Shown: positions 53,696 to 63,430, counted from the first letter of the stretch. The stretch: DNA of 64,000 nt from Cupriavidus taiwanensis (GCF_900250075.1 NZ_LT977071.1:1261298-1325297), one strand, 5' to 3'. Translations and numbers: made by a program. The notes: a model not told the origin generated them from the letters alone.

Positions 53696-55333
53696 TTACG
53701 GTTGCAGTTCTTCGAAGGCGCCGACGGGATGGAAGCGCAGCCAGGCACCGACGGGGATTTGTCCGGCGCGGTCGAGGTGATAAGGCGCCACGGAGCCGAT
53801 CACGGGATAGCCGCCGGTGAGCGGATGGTCGGCCAGGAACAGGACGGGCTGGCCGCTAGGCGGCACCTGCAGCGCCCCGAGCGCTGTGCCTTCGCTGGGC
53901 AATTCGCCCGCGATGGCGCGCTCCAGCGCCACTTCGCCGGCCAGGCGCAGGCCCACGCGGTTGGATTGCGGCGTGACCTGCCAGCGCTGCGCGGCAAGCC
54001 GTTGTACGGACTCGGCGGTGAACCAGTCGGTGCGAGGGCCGAGCACCACGTCGAGCACGACTTCCTGCTCCACCGTGGGCAGGTTTTCGGCGGGCGTTTC
54101 GGGGGCGCCAACGATGGCACCAGCCGGAGCCTGCCGCAGGTTGATCACATCCCCAACCGCCAGCGGCGCCGGGCCGACCTTGGCCAGCGTGTCGGCGGCA
54201 CAGCTGCCCAGCACCGGCGTGACCGCAAAACCGCCGCGCGCCGCGACGTAGCAGCGCGCCCCGGCCAGCGGCTGGCCGACGGACAGCGTGTCGCCATCGG
54301 CAAGCGCCACGGCCTGGTGGTTCGGGACGTCCCATTGACGGCCATCGGCCGTGCACACCGTCAGCGGCGCATCCGCGCCGGTGACGGCCAGCACGCTCTC
54401 GCCCACGCTCTGCAGCTGCAGGCCGGCGCCGATGGTCTCGAGCGCCGCGGCATCGCTGCGGTTGCCCACCAGCCGGTTGGCCGCCTTGAGCGCCGCCTGG
54501 TCCATCGCGCCCGAGGCCGAGACGCCCTGTCTCGCCTGGCCGTGCCGGCCCAGGTCCTGGAACAGGGTCTGCAGGCCGGTGCCCTTCACCTTCAGCGCCG
54601 CGGCTGCAGGCGCGCTATCAGACTGCAGGGACTGCAGGGACTGCAGGGACTGCAGGGACTGCACGGGCTGGCGCACCGGCGTCGCGGCAATGCTGCCGGG
54701 GGGATGCGCCCCGCCATTGAGCGTTGCGATATCGACAAAGCGCACGCGATAGCCGGGCTGCAGCAGCGCTGGCTGGTCGCGATCCAGGTCCCACATCGGC
54801 ACCGGCGTCACGCCGATGATCTGCCAGCCGCCAGGGCTGGCCTGCGGATACACGCCGCTGAAGGTGCCCGCCAGGCCGACGGCGCCGGCGGGGATGCGCG
54901 TACGCGGCGTACTGCGGCGCGGCACGTCAAAGCTGGGATGGCCGCCGCTGAGGTAGGCAAAGCCCGGAGCAAACCCGGTAAAGGCCACGGTGTATTCTCT
55001 GCCGGTGTGGCGGCGCACCACTTCCTCCGGCGTGATGCCGAGCAGTTGCGCGACCTCGGCCAGGTCCTCGCCGTCATAGCGCACCGGGATCTCCACCAGC
55101 ACGTCGCTGCGCTCGACGCGTTGCGACAGGTCACGCACGGCGATGGCGCGCACCAGCACGGCGGCGCTGGTCGCCCACGGGCGGAAGTGAACGAGAATGG
55201 TGCGCGCGGCGGGCACCAGCTCGGCCACGCCAGGCAGCGGATCGCGCTGCAGGGAGGCCAGCAGGGCCAGGGTCTGGTCGAGATCGGGCAGCTCTACCAA
55301 CAGGGCATTCGAGGTGACGGGCAGGAAACGCAA
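53696..55333 (-). CDS. 5-oxoprolinase subunits B and C fused (PxpB-PxpC / KipI-KipA)
   Basis: A 545-residue fusion. Residues 1 to about 205 are the PxpB/KipI domain ([21 protein letters not shown]). Residues about 247-540 are the PxpC/KipA domain ([37 protein letters not shown]). The linker 224-240 is the repeat [13 protein letters not shown], encoded by a nine-base tandem repeat. With PxpA it hydrolyses 5-oxoproline to glutamate using ATP. In many bacteria the two subunits are separate genes; fused versions are known. Confidence 0.92.
   Translation of the reverse strand: MRFLPVTSNALLVELPDLDQTLALLASLQRDPLPGVAELVPAARTILVHFRPWATSAAVLVRAIAVRDLSQRVERSDVLVEIPVRYDGEDLAEVAQLLGITPEEVVRRHTGREYTVAFTGFAPGFAYLSGGHPSFDVPRRSTPRTRIPAGAVGLAGTFSGVYPQASPGGWQIIGVTPVPMWDLDRDQPALLQPGYRVRFVDIATLNGGAHPPGSIAATPVRQPVQSLQSLQSLQSLQSDSAPAAAALKVKGTGLQTLFQDLGRHGQARQGVSASGAMDQAALKAANRLVGNRSDAAALETIGAGLQLQSVGESVLAVTGADAPLTVCTADGRQWDVPNHQAVALADGDTLSVGQPLAGARCYVAARGGFAVTPVLGSCAADTLAKVGPAPLAVGDVINLRQAPAGAIVGAPETPAENLPTVEQEVVLDVVLGPRTDWFTAESVQRLAAQRWQVTPQSNRVGLRLAGEVALERAIAGELPSEGTALGALQVPPSGQPVLFLADHPLTGGYPVIGSVAPYHLDRAGQIPVGAWLRFHPVGAFEELQP
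54621..54665. repeat. Nine-base tandem repeat inside pxpBC
   Basis: Five copies of GACTGCAGG (the last one GACTGCACG), in frame, encode the minus-strand Ser-Leu-Gln repeat that joins the PxpB and PxpC domains. Because the unit is a multiple of three, copy-number change would alter only linker length. Confidence 0.95.
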
Positions 55334-55360
55334 GACTAGCTCCGCAGAAGACCCGGGGTC

Positions 55361-56173
55361 TCAGACGTGGTACGTGCTGTCCGGCACGTCGGTGATGAAC
55401 ATATGGCCCGGCGCGTGGGTCACGGCGAACGGCACGCCGGACGCCATCACGGCCGCCTGGGGCGTCACGCCGCAGGCCCAGAACACGGGGATCTCGCCCG
55501 GCTCGATGCGCACGGCGTCGCCGAAGTCGGGCTTGCCGATATCGGCGATGCCCAGCGCGGCCGGGCAGCCCACGTGCACCGGCGCGCCATGCACCGAGGG
55601 GAAACGCCCGCTGATGGAAACGGCATCGGCAACGCGGTGCGCGGGGATGGGCCGCATCGACACCACCAGCTCGCCATGCAGGCGCCCGGCAGGCCGGCAC
55701 TGGCGGCTGGTGCGGTACATCGGCACGTTGGAGCCGTCGGCGATATGGCGCACCTCGATGCCGGCCTCTTGCAGCGGCGTCTCGAAGGTAAAGCTACAGC
55801 CGATCAGGAAGGTGACCAAGTCCGGATGCTCGGCCCACAGCGGCGTGGCGTCGGCCACCTCTTCCGCCAGATTGCCGTCGCGCCAGACGCGGTACAGCGG
55901 GATGTCGGTGCGCACGTCGGCGCCTTCGGCCAGCTGGGTCTGGTGCGCGCCCGCCTCGATCACATCGAGCACGGGACAGGCCTTGGGATTGCGCTGCGCG
56001 TACAGCAGGAAATCCCAGGCCCAGTCGCGCGGCAAGGCGATCATGTTGGCCTGTGTCATGCCTGGCGCGACGCCGGCGGTGGGCTGCACGGTGCCGGCGC
56101 GATAGCTTGCGCGCGCGTCGCGCGCGGCGTTCACCGAGGCGATGCGGGCGCGTTCCAGTGCGGATGCTTGCAT
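55361..56173 (-). CDS. YcsI/DUF1445 family protein (putative hydro-lyase)
   Basis: A 270-residue member of the YcsI/DUF1445 family. Motifs seen include [49 protein letters not shown], and [33 protein letters not shown]. Such proteins accompany pxpABC in many bacteria, and Bacillus has the same neighbour order; D-glutamate-type lyase or cyclase chemistry has been proposed for relatives. It lies 33 bases after pxpA and 27 before pxpBC. Confidence 0.88.
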   Translation of the reverse strand: MQASALERARIASVNAARDARASYRAGTVQPTAGVAPGMTQANMIALPRDWAWDFLLYAQRNPKACPVLDVIEAGAHQTQLAEGADVRTDIPLYRVWRDGNLAEEVADATPLWAEHPDLVTFLIGCSFTFETPLQEAGIEVRHIADGSNVPMYRTSRQCRPAGRLHGELVVSMRPIPAHRVADAVSISGRFPSVHGAPVHVGCPAALGIADIGKPDFGDAVRIEPGEIPVFWACGVTPQAAVMASGVPFAVTHAPGHMFITDVPDSTYHV

Positions 56174-56206
56174 GGGTATTTCTCCAGTGTGTTCAGGGTC
56201 GCGGGC

Positions 56207-56962
56207 TCACGCAAACGCGCGGATCGCGATGCCGTCGCGCTCCAGCGCGGCGCGCACCGCGCGCGCCATCTCGAGCGCGCCGTCGCTGTCGCCATGCACA
56301 CAGATCGATTGCGCTTCCACGCGCGCCACGCTGCCGTCGATGGCAAGCACCGTGCCTTCGCGCGCCAGGCGCAGCATGCGCTGGGCCACGTCGGCGGCGT
56401 CGTGCAGCACCGCGCCCTTCTCGCGGCGCGACACCAGCGTGCCCTGCGGCGTGTAGGCACGGTCGGCGAACGCTTCGGCGATGACACGCAGGCCGGCCTC
56501 GCGCGCCCAGGCCACCAGCGGCGAGCCGGCCAGCGCTACCAGCGCCAGCTCCTGGTTCACCGCGCGGATCGCGGCGATCACGTCTCGCGCCTGGCGTTCG
56601 TCGCTGGCAATGGTGTTGTAGAGCGCGCCGTGCGGCTTGACGTAGCGCACCGCGGTGCCGACGGTGGCGGCCATGCCCGACAGCGCGCTGATCTGGTAGA
56701 TCACGTCGGCCACCAGGTCGGCGCTGGCCACGTCCATGTTGCGGCGGCCGAAGCCCTGCAGGTCGGGATACGAGACGTGCGCGCCCACGGACACGCCGCG
56801 CTCCGCTGCGGCCTTCAGCGTCTGCAGGATGCCTGCCGGATCGCCGGCATGGAAGCCGCAGGCCACATTGGCGCTGCTGACGATATCCAGCATGGCGGCA
56901 TCGTTGCCCATGCTCCAGGCGCCGAAGCTCTCGCCGAGGTCGCTGTTCAGATCGATTTGCAT
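56207..56962 (-). CDS. pxpA: 5-oxoprolinase subunit A (LamB/YcsF family)
   Basis: A 251-residue LamB/YcsF protein. The family pattern is complete: [23 protein letters not shown] at the N-terminus, [30 protein letters not shown], and a late [26 protein letters not shown]. It is the third subunit of the ATP-dependent 5-oxoprolinase that recycles pyroglutamate to glutamate. It follows the MFS gene by 39 bases. Confidence 0.93.
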   Translation of the reverse strand: MQIDLNSDLGESFGAWSMGNDAAMLDIVSSANVACGFHAGDPAGILQTLKAAAERGVSVGAHVSYPDLQGFGRRNMDVASADLVADVIYQISALSGMAATVGTAVRYVKPHGALYNTIASDERQARDVIAAIRAVNQELALVALAGSPLVAWAREAGLRVIAEAFADRAYTPQGTLVSRREKGAVLHDAADVAQRMLRLAREGTVLAIDGSVARVEAQSICVHGDSDGALEMARAVRAALERDGIAIRAFA

Positions 56963-57001
56963 AGGTGATTCGGTGCTTCAGGACTTCAGTGCTGCGGTGC
57001 T

Positions 57002-58249
57002 TCAGTGCGCGGCCTCGGCCTCGCCCAGCAGTTCGCGGCCACGGGTCTCCGGCAGCATCAGGCACGCGACCACCACCAGTGCGTAGGCGCCGGCGGCCAT
57101 GTAGCCGATCGCCACGCCCAGCGACATCTTTGCGCTCAGGTGCCCGATCAGGGCCGGGCAGATCGAACCGACCGCGCGGCCGAAGTTGTAGCAGAAGCCC
57201 TGCCCCGAGCCGCGGATATGGCTGGGATACAGCTCGGTCAGGTAAGCCCCCATGCCCGAGAAGATGCCCGACAGGAAGAAGCCGAACGGGAAGCCCAGCA
57301 ACAGCATCGCCGCGTCGGTGATGGGCAGCTGCGTGTAGCAGACCACCAGGATGGCCGCGCTCACGGCGAACAGCATGAAGCAGCGGCGGCGACCCAGGTG
57401 GTCGGACAGCCAGGCGCTGGTCAGGTAGCCAGCGAACGAGCCGGCGATCAGCACCATCAGGTAGCCGCTGGTGTTGAGGACGGACAGGTTGCGCTCCATC
57501 TTCAGGTAGGTGGGCAGCCAGGTGGTTACCGAATAGTAGGCACCCTGCATGCCGGTCGCGAGCAAGCTGGCCAGAACGGTAACGCGCAGCACGCCGGGCT
57601 TGAAGATCAGCATGAAGTTGTTGCTTTCGCCGGTGCGGGCCAGCTTTGCCTGGGTTTCGCGATACACCTTGGGCTCGCTGATATTGCGGCGGATGTAGAG
57701 GATGAAGATCGCGGGCAGCACGCCGATCCAGAACAGCACGCGCCAGGCGTATTGCTGCTCGACCAAGGCATAGACCGCCCAGAAGGCGACCGCCGACAGC
57801 CCCCAGCCGACTGCCCAGCTGCTCTGCACCAGGCCCACGGCCTTGCCGCGGTGGCGGGCGCGGATCATCTCGGCGATCAGCACCGAGCCGACCGACCATT
57901 CGCCGCCGAAGCCCAGGCCCTGCAGCATGCGCGTGACGAACAGCTGCTCGGGAGAATTGGTGAAGCCGCTCAGGAAGGTGAATAAGCTGAACCAGAGCAC
58001 GGTCAGCTGCAGGATCCGCACGCGGCCGTACTTGTCCGCCAGGATGCCGGCCAGCCAGCCGCCGACGGCCGAGCTGATCAGCGCGCCGGTCGCGATATAG
58101 CCGGCCTCGGCCTTGGTCATGCCCCACACGAGAATGAATGTGGGGATCATGAAGGTGTAGATCATGTAGTCGAAGGCATCGACGCCATAGCCGACGAAGG
58201 CGGCAAAGAGCGTCTTGCGCTCCTCTGCGGTAGTTTCTTTAAGCCACAT
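57002..58249 (-). CDS. MFS transporter of the pxp operon (metabolite:H+ symporter type)
   Basis: A 415-residue MFS protein with twelve hydrophobic helices. The loop 2-3 motif is GILADKYGRVRIL, and TRMLQGLGFGGEWSVGSVLIAEM is the sugar/metabolite-symporter R-x-x-x-G-x-G-x-G-G-E signature. This is the SHS/aromatic-acid symporter type. As the first gene of the pxp operon it probably imports 5-oxoproline or a related amino-acid derivative. ATG 58249 was chosen; the frame upstream to 58351 has no transporter sequence. Confidence 0.9.
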   Translation of the reverse strand: MWLKETTAEERKTLFAAFVGYGVDAFDYMIYTFMIPTFILVWGMTKAEAGYIATGALISSAVGGWLAGILADKYGRVRILQLTVLWFSLFTFLSGFTNSPEQLFVTRMLQGLGFGGEWSVGSVLIAEMIRARHRGKAVGLVQSSWAVGWGLSAVAFWAVYALVEQQYAWRVLFWIGVLPAIFILYIRRNISEPKVYRETQAKLARTGESNNFMLIFKPGVLRVTVLASLLATGMQGAYYSVTTWLPTYLKMERNLSVLNTSGYLMVLIAGSFAGYLTSAWLSDHLGRRRCFMLFAVSAAILVVCYTQLPITDAAMLLLGFPFGFFLSGIFSGMGAYLTELYPSHIRGSGQGFCYNFGRAVGSICPALIGHLSAKMSLGVAIGYMAAGAYALVVVACLMLPETRGRELLGEAEAAH

Positions 58250-58391
58250 GGTTGCGCTCACTAGGACAAGGACAAAGCGTGGGAAAAGCTCGCCGCACTG
58301 ACTTGGCGACGACTTCGTTTCATCGGCGTTGTTTAGCAAATCGCATGCCATGTTGACCTATCGGCACGTATCACTCAACCAACACGCTAGT

Positions 58392-58404
58392 ATTGTTGAA
58401 CAAT
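58392..58404. promoter_or_regulatory. GntR/FCD operator copy 1
   Basis: ATTGTT-G-AACAAT is a perfect palindrome on the MFS/pxp side of the divergent gap, 143 bases upstream of the MFS start. The same core TTGTTGAACAA recurs at 58478. Confidence 0.65.
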
Positions 58405-58476
58405 CTATGGCGTTGATCGATCATGGTATACACCTAAGGCACCGCATGGGCCATCGCCCGCACCAATTCCGTGCAA

Positions 58477-58489
58477 ATTGTTGAACAAA
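58477..58489. promoter_or_regulatory. GntR/FCD operator copy 2
   Basis: ATTGTTGAACAAA repeats the same 11-base core as the site at 58392, with centres 85 bases apart, about eight helical turns. It lies 58 bases upstream of the GntR gene. Two sites in one divergent gap fit autoregulation and repression of the pxp operon. Confidence 0.65.
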
Positions 58490-58547
58490 GTGCGTTAACA
58501 TCCGGTCACGTGCGCACCGGAATGAGCCGGCGCCCGATCCAGTCACC

Positions 58548-59216
58548 ATGTCCTCAACACCTGACGTCAAGAATCTGGCCGAACGGGTCACAGAACAGAT
58601 CCGCCAGCGCATCGTGCATGGCGAATTCGAGCCGGGGCAGCGCCTGTCGGAAGCGGCGCTGAGCGAAAGCCTGCAGATATCCCGCAATACGCTACGCGAG
58701 ACATTCCGCGTGCTGACCAAGGAAGGCCTGCTGAAGCACGAGCCCAACCGCGGCGTGTCGGTGGCGATTCCGAGCATTGCGTCGATCATCGATATATATC
58801 GGGTGCGCCGGATGATCGAATGCCAGGCCATCGCCCAGGCCTACCCCAGCCATCCGGCCCGCAAGCATCTGCGCCAGGCGGTGGAGGCCGGTCTGCGCTG
58901 CCGCGACAGCGGCGACTGGCAGGGCGCGGGCACCGCCAACATGGAATTCCACATGGCGATCGTGGAGCTGGCCGACAGCGAGCGCCTGAACGTGATGTTC
59001 TCCCACCTGCTCGCGGAACTGCGCCTGGCGTTCGGCATGCTGCACGACCCGGAATTCCTGCACGGCCCTTACGTCGAGATGAACCAGCACATCCTGGAGC
59101 TGTTCGAGGCAGGCAAGCTGGCCGAGTGCGCGGTCGCGCTGAACGACTACCTGACGCAGTCCGAGCGCATCGTGCTGTCGGTGTGCGCTCGGCATCCGGT
59201 GTTCAAGGGGCGCTGA
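58548..59216 (+). CDS. GntR family (FCD) regulator of the pxp operon
   Basis: A 222-residue FadR/FCD-type GntR regulator. The winged helix-turn-helix is QIRQRIVHGEFEPGQRLSEAALSESLQISRNTLRETFRVLTKEGLLKHEPNRGVSVA. The all-helical FCD ligand domain follows (DIYRVRRMIECQAIA...). It is divergent from the MFS-pxp operon and two matching palindromes lie between them. It probably responds to 5-oxoproline or a related acid. Confidence 0.9.
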   Translation: MSSTPDVKNLAERVTEQIRQRIVHGEFEPGQRLSEAALSESLQISRNTLRETFRVLTKEGLLKHEPNRGVSVAIPSIASIIDIYRVRRMIECQAIAQAYPSHPARKHLRQAVEAGLRCRDSGDWQGAGTANMEFHMAIVELADSERLNVMFSHLLAELRLAFGMLHDPEFLHGPYVEMNQHILELFEAGKLAECAVALNDYLTQSERIVLSVCARHPVFKGR

Positions 59217-59249
59217 AGCGATCGCACCATTATCGAAGCCAAGGAAGTC

Positions 59250-59537
59250 ATGGCCGGCAAGAAGCGGATCGGCTTCAAGAACCGCTACCGGCACCAGACC
59301 GGCAGCGGCGTCCCCAAGAGGTGGCCGGTTACGTCAGGCTGCTACCGCCTGGCGAGACATAAGGCGCAGCTGGGATTCGGTGCGCCATTGATCGCGAAAG
59401 TCAGTGCCCCGGATTTTGGGGCGATGCACCACAGTGACCGGATGGAACCGGCCGCGGCGCGCGCGTTCCGCAACTGGCTGGTGCGCCAGGCGGCGTCGCG
59501 AAGGCTCAGGAACCCGCCTTGTAGTTCGTTTCCCTGA
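59250..59537 (+). pseudogene. Small ORF, possible C-terminal relic of a LysR gene
   Basis: A 95-codon frame (ATG with AAGGAAG upstream) encodes a basic N-terminal half with no recognised family and a C-terminal stretch, DRMEPAAARAFRNWLVRQAA, that looks like the end of GcvA-type LysR proteins. Its 3' end overlaps the convergent Bug gene by 32 bases. It may be a decayed gene or a chance ORF; similarity is short. Confidence 0.3.
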
Positions 59538-60477
59538 CGATCTTCGCCCATCTTGCCGCGTCCTCGGCGATGGTGGCGGCGAACTGTTCCGGGGTGCCGC
59601 CCACCACCTCGTAGTCGATCGCGGCCAGCCGTTGCCGGATCTCGGGCTGCGCCAGGATGCGGTTCATCTCCTGGTTCAGCCGCGTGACGATCTCCTTGGG
59701 CGTGCCGGCCGGCGCCAGCAGGCCGGCCCACGAATTGAACGCCATGCCGTCGAAACCGGCCTCCTGCATGGTCGGGACATCGGGCAGCGCGGGCGAGCGC
59801 TTGGACGCGAACACCGCCAGCGGGCGCAGCTTGCCGGCCTTGATCATTGCCATGCCGTTGAACGGGTCGATGGTCATGTCGACCTCGCCCGAGACCACCG
59901 CCTGCATCTGCGGGCCGGTGCCGCGGTACGACACGCTGACCACGTCGGGCGTGCCCGCGGCGCTCTTGAAGGTGGCGCCGATCAGCTCGATCATGCTGCT
60001 GCCGGCCGACAGGCTCAGCGGCCGGGACTTTGCCTTGGCCAGCGCGACGAATTCCTGCACGGTCCTGGCCGGCACCGAGGGATGCACCACCATCACGAAG
60101 CCGATATTGCTGATCTGCGAGATCGGCGCAAAGCTTTTCAGCGGCTCATAGCCGGCCTTGTACAACACCGGGCTGAGGGTCTGCGCGCCGGCGGTATTGA
60201 GCAGCAGCGTATAGCCGTCTGGCGCCGCGCGCGCCACCGCGTCGGTGCCGATGATGCCGTTGGCGCCGGGGCGGTTCTCCACCACCACCGACTGCTTCAG
60301 CGCCTCGCCCAGCTTCTGCGAAATCAGCCGAGCCACCACGTCGGTGGCCCCGCCGGGGGCGAACGGCACCACCATGCGGATCGGCTTGCTGGGGTAGCTG
60401 TCGCCCCAGGCCAGCGCGGGCATCGCGCTCAGCACGGCGGCGCACAGCATCAGGCGGCGGCGAGGATTAGGTTGCAT
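59506..60477 (-). CDS. Bug/TctC-type periplasmic solute-binding protein
   Basis: A 323-residue Bug protein, the third in the window. It has a signal peptide ending ALAWG-DSYPSKP, then IRMVVPFAPGGATDVVARLISQKLGEAL and VENRPGANGIIGTDAVARAAPDGYTLLL. No TctAB partner is adjacent. ATG 60477 has AGGAG upstream. A 16-bp palindrome (60542) lies 65 bases upstream. The ligand is unknown. Confidence 0.9.
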   Translation of the reverse strand: MQPNPRRRLMLCAAVLSAMPALAWGDSYPSKPIRMVVPFAPGGATDVVARLISQKLGEALKQSVVVENRPGANGIIGTDAVARAAPDGYTLLLNTAGAQTLSPVLYKAGYEPLKSFAPISQISNIGFVMVVHPSVPARTVQEFVALAKAKSRPLSLSAGSSMIELIGATFKSAAGTPDVVSVSYRGTGPQMQAVVSGEVDMTIDPFNGMAMIKAGKLRPLAVFASKRSPALPDVPTMQEAGFDGMAFNSWAGLLAPAGTPKEIVTRLNQEMNRILAQPEIRQRLAAIDYEVVGGTPEQFAATIAEDAARWAKIVRETNYKAGS

Positions 60478-60541
60478 CGGGGTGTCTCCTGGATGGCGGT
60501 GATCGGACGCGGTGCCGGCATCGAGGCGGGCACCTGCCATT

Positions 60542-60557
60542 ATTCATAGTTATGAAT
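60542..60557. promoter_or_regulatory. 16-bp palindrome upstream of the Bug gene
   Basis: The arms ATTCATA and TATGAAT flank two bases, in an AT-rich patch 65 bases before the Bug start. A regulator site is likely; the regulator is not identified. The rest of 60478-60816 shows nothing recognisable. Confidence 0.45.
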
Positions 60558-60816
60558 TAAATTTTACGCACATAAACTTCACCGTCAATTAGGGGTATGT
60601 GCGGACTGCGCAGGCGATGAAGTGCCGCACGGCGGACGCCGGCAACACAGTGCCCCGCGGGAGCCCGCCATGGCGCGTGCCTTGCGTTTCGATCAGGCGT
60701 GGGACGTCGGGAATCAGGCCGCGGCGCCAGGCGCCGGGATTTTGAAATGCGGGGAGAATCCAGATCGGGGCACGTAGCAGAGACCACCGCGCATGCCATA
60801 GCCTCCGCCCGGGATT

Positions 60817-61203
60817 TCAGCGTCGATCGCTGTACAGCGGATCCAGGTCATGCCGGAACAATCTCCGCAGCGGCACCGGGTACTGGAATGCCAGCACCGG
60901 CTCCAGGACGCCCTGCTGGTTCCGGAACACCTCGAACAGGCGGCGCCTGCCGCCGCTGTCCCAGCCAAAGACATAAACGTAGGCGCTGCCCCGCCACGCC
61001 AGCGTTTCGGCGCCGAACGGCGGGCTCACGTCCGCGAGCCGGCAATAGCGGGCACAGAGCGCCAGGGCAGTCCTTTCCGGTTCGGTGTGCTCATGGTTGA
61101 TGGCTGTTTCAAGCGTCGCGCCCAGGCCGGGAGCGAGCGACAGCGGAGGGCCGTTGGGGTGTGCCGGCGCAAGGTGGTGAACTGGCGACTGGTGGGCAGG
61201 CAC
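60817..61203 (-). CDS. Hypothetical protein with GTG start
   Basis: A 128-residue protein of unknown function, without signal or membrane segments. The middle reads TALALCARYCRLADVSPPFGAETLAWRGSAYVYVFGWDSGGRRRLFEVFRNQQGVLEPVLAFQYPVPLRRLF, which looks like a small globular domain. GTG at 61203 is preferred over ATG 61233 because AAAAAGGAGTGAGACA sits just before it. It has no operon partner. No function is proposed. Confidence 0.45.
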   Translation of the reverse strand: MPAHQSPVHHLAPAHPNGPPLSLAPGLGATLETAINHEHTEPERTALALCARYCRLADVSPPFGAETLAWRGSAYVYVFGWDSGGRRRLFEVFRNQQGVLEPVLAFQYPVPLRRLFRHDLDPLYSDRR

Positions 61204-61587
61204 TGTCTCACTCCTTTTTCTTGAGGGTTCCATATCGCGCGCCGACGGCTCCAGCCGATCAAACGCGAATGATTCGCGCCTTCATATCGCCTTGCTGCTC
61301 CCCAAAAGAAAGCGCCCGCGGGTGGGACCTGGCGGGCGGTGACTTTCCTGGATGCGGATGGGCGCATTCGGACCGTGCCGATATTGCCCTGCTATGTCGG
61401 TCGCAGCATATCCCTCTAAAGCACTACGGTGGCAACCGGACGGCCTGGCGCCGCAATGGGACTGAGCGACCCGAAGAACTGATGAGATAAACGCCTTTAC
61501 TGGACAAAAATATTTGATTTGAGGTCAAGGATTGCCACGCGCTGGCGCATCGTCTATAAACCAATCTGTCTTGATTCCGGCGCCCCC
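61204..61587. other. Intergenic region upstream of a LysR gene
   Basis: The 384 bases between the divergent hypothetical gene and the LysR gene contain no gene I can support. Near the right end, TTGA and TCAA half-sites flank seven bases (about 61516-61530), weakly resembling the cluster palindromes, but the outer bases do not match. Confidence 0.3.
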
Positions 61588-62514
61588 ATGAAAATCACGC
61601 TCGACGAACTGCTGGCCTTTGCCACCGTGGTGAACAGCGGCTCGATCACGGCCGCCGCGCAGCAGCTCGACCTCACCGTCTCGGCAACCAGCCGCACCCT
61701 CGCCCGCCTCGAAGAAAAGCTCAAGACCACGCTGCTGCGCCGGACCACGCGCCGCCTCGAGCTGACCGAGGAAGGCCAGGCCTTCCTGCACGACGCGCGC
61801 GCCATCATCGACTCGGTCGAAAGCGCGGAAGAACAGATGCTGGCGCGGCGCGAGAAGCCGTCCGGCCGCCTGCGCGTCGATGCAGCGTCGCCGTTCATGC
61901 TGCATGTGATCGTGCCGCTGGTGCGCGGCTACCGCGAGCGCTTTCCGCAGGTAGAGCTGGAGCTGAACAGCAACGAGGGCATCATCGACCTGCTCGAGCG
62001 GCGCACCGACGTGGCCATCCGCATCGGCCGCCTGAAGGACTCCACGCTGCATAGCCGGCTGATCGGCAACAGCCGGGTGCGCATGCTGGCCAGTCCGGCC
62101 TACCTCGACGCGCACGGCCACCCGCGCAAGGCGCAGGATCTCGGCAAGCATGCGCTGCTGGGCTTCAACCAGCCCGAATCGCTGAACGTGTGGCCGATCC
62201 TGGGTGCGGACGGAGAGCCCTATCGGATCGAGCCGGCGGTGTGGTCGTCGAGCGGCGAGACGCTCAGGCAGCTGGCGCTGGAGGGCGCGGGGATCGTATG
62301 CCTGTCGGACTTCATGACCGCGCAGGATCGCGAGGCGGGCCGGCTGGTGCAGGTGCTGGCGCGCCAGACCCAGGACGTGCGCCAGCCCATCCATGCGGTC
62401 TATTACCGCAATACCGCGATCTCCGCGCGGATCGCGTCGTTCGTCGACTATCTGGTCGAAGCGATCGGCGGCAAAGGCGGCGCGCGCCAGGCGGCGGCGT
62501 GGACCCAGCCGTGA
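61588..62514 (+). CDS. LysR family transcriptional regulator
   Basis: A 308-residue LysR regulator. The helix-turn-helix is ELLAFATVVNSGSITAAAQQLDLTVSATSRTLARLEEKLKTTLLRRTTRRLELTEEGQAFL, and the effector domain reads VRGYRERFPQVELELNSNEGIIDLLERRTDVAIRIGRL. This belongs to the large AaeR/DsdC-like group. It converges with the LysR gene at 62522, seven bases away, and no neighbouring target is obvious. Confidence 0.92.
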   Translation: MKITLDELLAFATVVNSGSITAAAQQLDLTVSATSRTLARLEEKLKTTLLRRTTRRLELTEEGQAFLHDARAIIDSVESAEEQMLARREKPSGRLRVDAASPFMLHVIVPLVRGYRERFPQVELELNSNEGIIDLLERRTDVAIRIGRLKDSTLHSRLIGNSRVRMLASPAYLDAHGHPRKAQDLGKHALLGFNQPESLNVWPILGADGEPYRIEPAVWSSSGETLRQLALEGAGIVCLSDFMTAQDREAGRLVQVLARQTQDVRQPIHAVYYRNTAISARIASFVDYLVEAIGGKGGARQAAAWTQP

Positions 62515-62521
62515 CGATGTC

Positions 62522-63430
62522 CTAGGCCACCACGAACCTGGGATCCAGCCGCGCCAGCGCAAACGCGCGAGTGTGCGCGACAAAGGCCTTGAGCAGGATC
62601 GACGGCGCGCGCTGCGCCGAGAACAGCACCGAAAAGTCGGTGGTCAGCAAGGGGTCGAACATGCGGAAGCAGACCCCGTCGCCCTTGTACTCCAGCGCCG
62701 TGATCGGATCGATCAGCGCCACCCCCAGCCCCTCTTCCACGAACGCGCAGATGCTCCACGACACCTGCGTTTCCACCTGCACCTTGCATTCGATACCGTA
62801 AGAGGCAAAGAGCGCATCGATCTGCAGCCGCGAGTCGAGCATGCGCGGATGCGACACGAAGCGCTCGCCGGCGAGGTCCGGCGGGCGGATGACTTCCTGG
62901 CTGGCCAGCCGGTGCCCCGCCGGGATGGCGCACACCATCCGGGTCGACAGCAGCCGCTCGCCGTGCGTGCTGGGGTGGTTCATCGACAGGATGGCAAAGC
63001 CGACGTCGCAGCGTTGCTCGGTGACCATGTTGACCACCGTGCGCGACGAGTGCGGCAGCATCGTGATCTGGATCTGCTGGTGGTCGGCCATGAACGCCGC
63101 GATCGCGCGCGGCAGGAACGACAGCGCCAGCGCCGGCGCGGCGGCGATCTGCAGCGAGCCGCGCTGCATGTCGCGGATATCGAGCGCGGTCTGCGCGATG
63201 CGGTCGATGCCGACCAGCGAGCGCTGCACTTCCTCGAACAGCGCCTGCGCCTCGGCGGTGGGGTGCAGCCGCCCGCGCATGCGCTCGAACAGGGAAAACC
63301 CTAGCGCCTCTTCAAGATCGGCGATCAGCCGGGTCGTCGCCGGCTGCGAGATGTGGAGCATCTCGGCGGCGCGCGTGACGGTCTGGCAAAGCATGACGGC
63401 CCGGAAGGCCTCGAGCTGGCGGATTTTCAT
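62522..63430 (-). CDS. LysR family regulator divergent from the polyamine-type SBP gene
   Basis: A 302-residue LysR regulator. The helix-turn-helix is KIRQLEAFRAVMLCQTVTRAAEMLHISQPATTRLIADLEEALGFSLFERMRGRLHPTAEAQALFEEV. The effector domain is normal. This sequence type (TRAAEMLHISQPA) is common beside amino-acid and polyamine transporters. It diverges from the SBP gene at 63617, its likely target, with a palindrome just upstream of its start. Confidence 0.92.
   Translation of the reverse strand: MKIRQLEAFRAVMLCQTVTRAAEMLHISQPATTRLIADLEEALGFSLFERMRGRLHPTAEAQALFEEVQRSLVGIDRIAQTALDIRDMQRGSLQIAAAPALALSFLPRAIAAFMADHQQIQITMLPHSSRTVVNMVTEQRCDVGFAILSMNHPSTHGERLLSTRMVCAIPAGHRLASQEVIRPPDLAGERFVSHPRMLDSRLQIDALFASYGIECKVQVETQVSWSICAFVEEGLGVALIDPITALEYKGDGVCFRMFDPLLTTDFSVLFSAQRAPSILLKAFVAHTRAFALARLDPRFVVA

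Noticed and set aside
61505..61535. TTGA-N7-TCAA near the LysR gene as a further cluster operator.
   Set aside because: Only the inner four bases per arm match; the outer TTAT/ATAA bases are absent on one side, and the site is 38 kb from the cluster.
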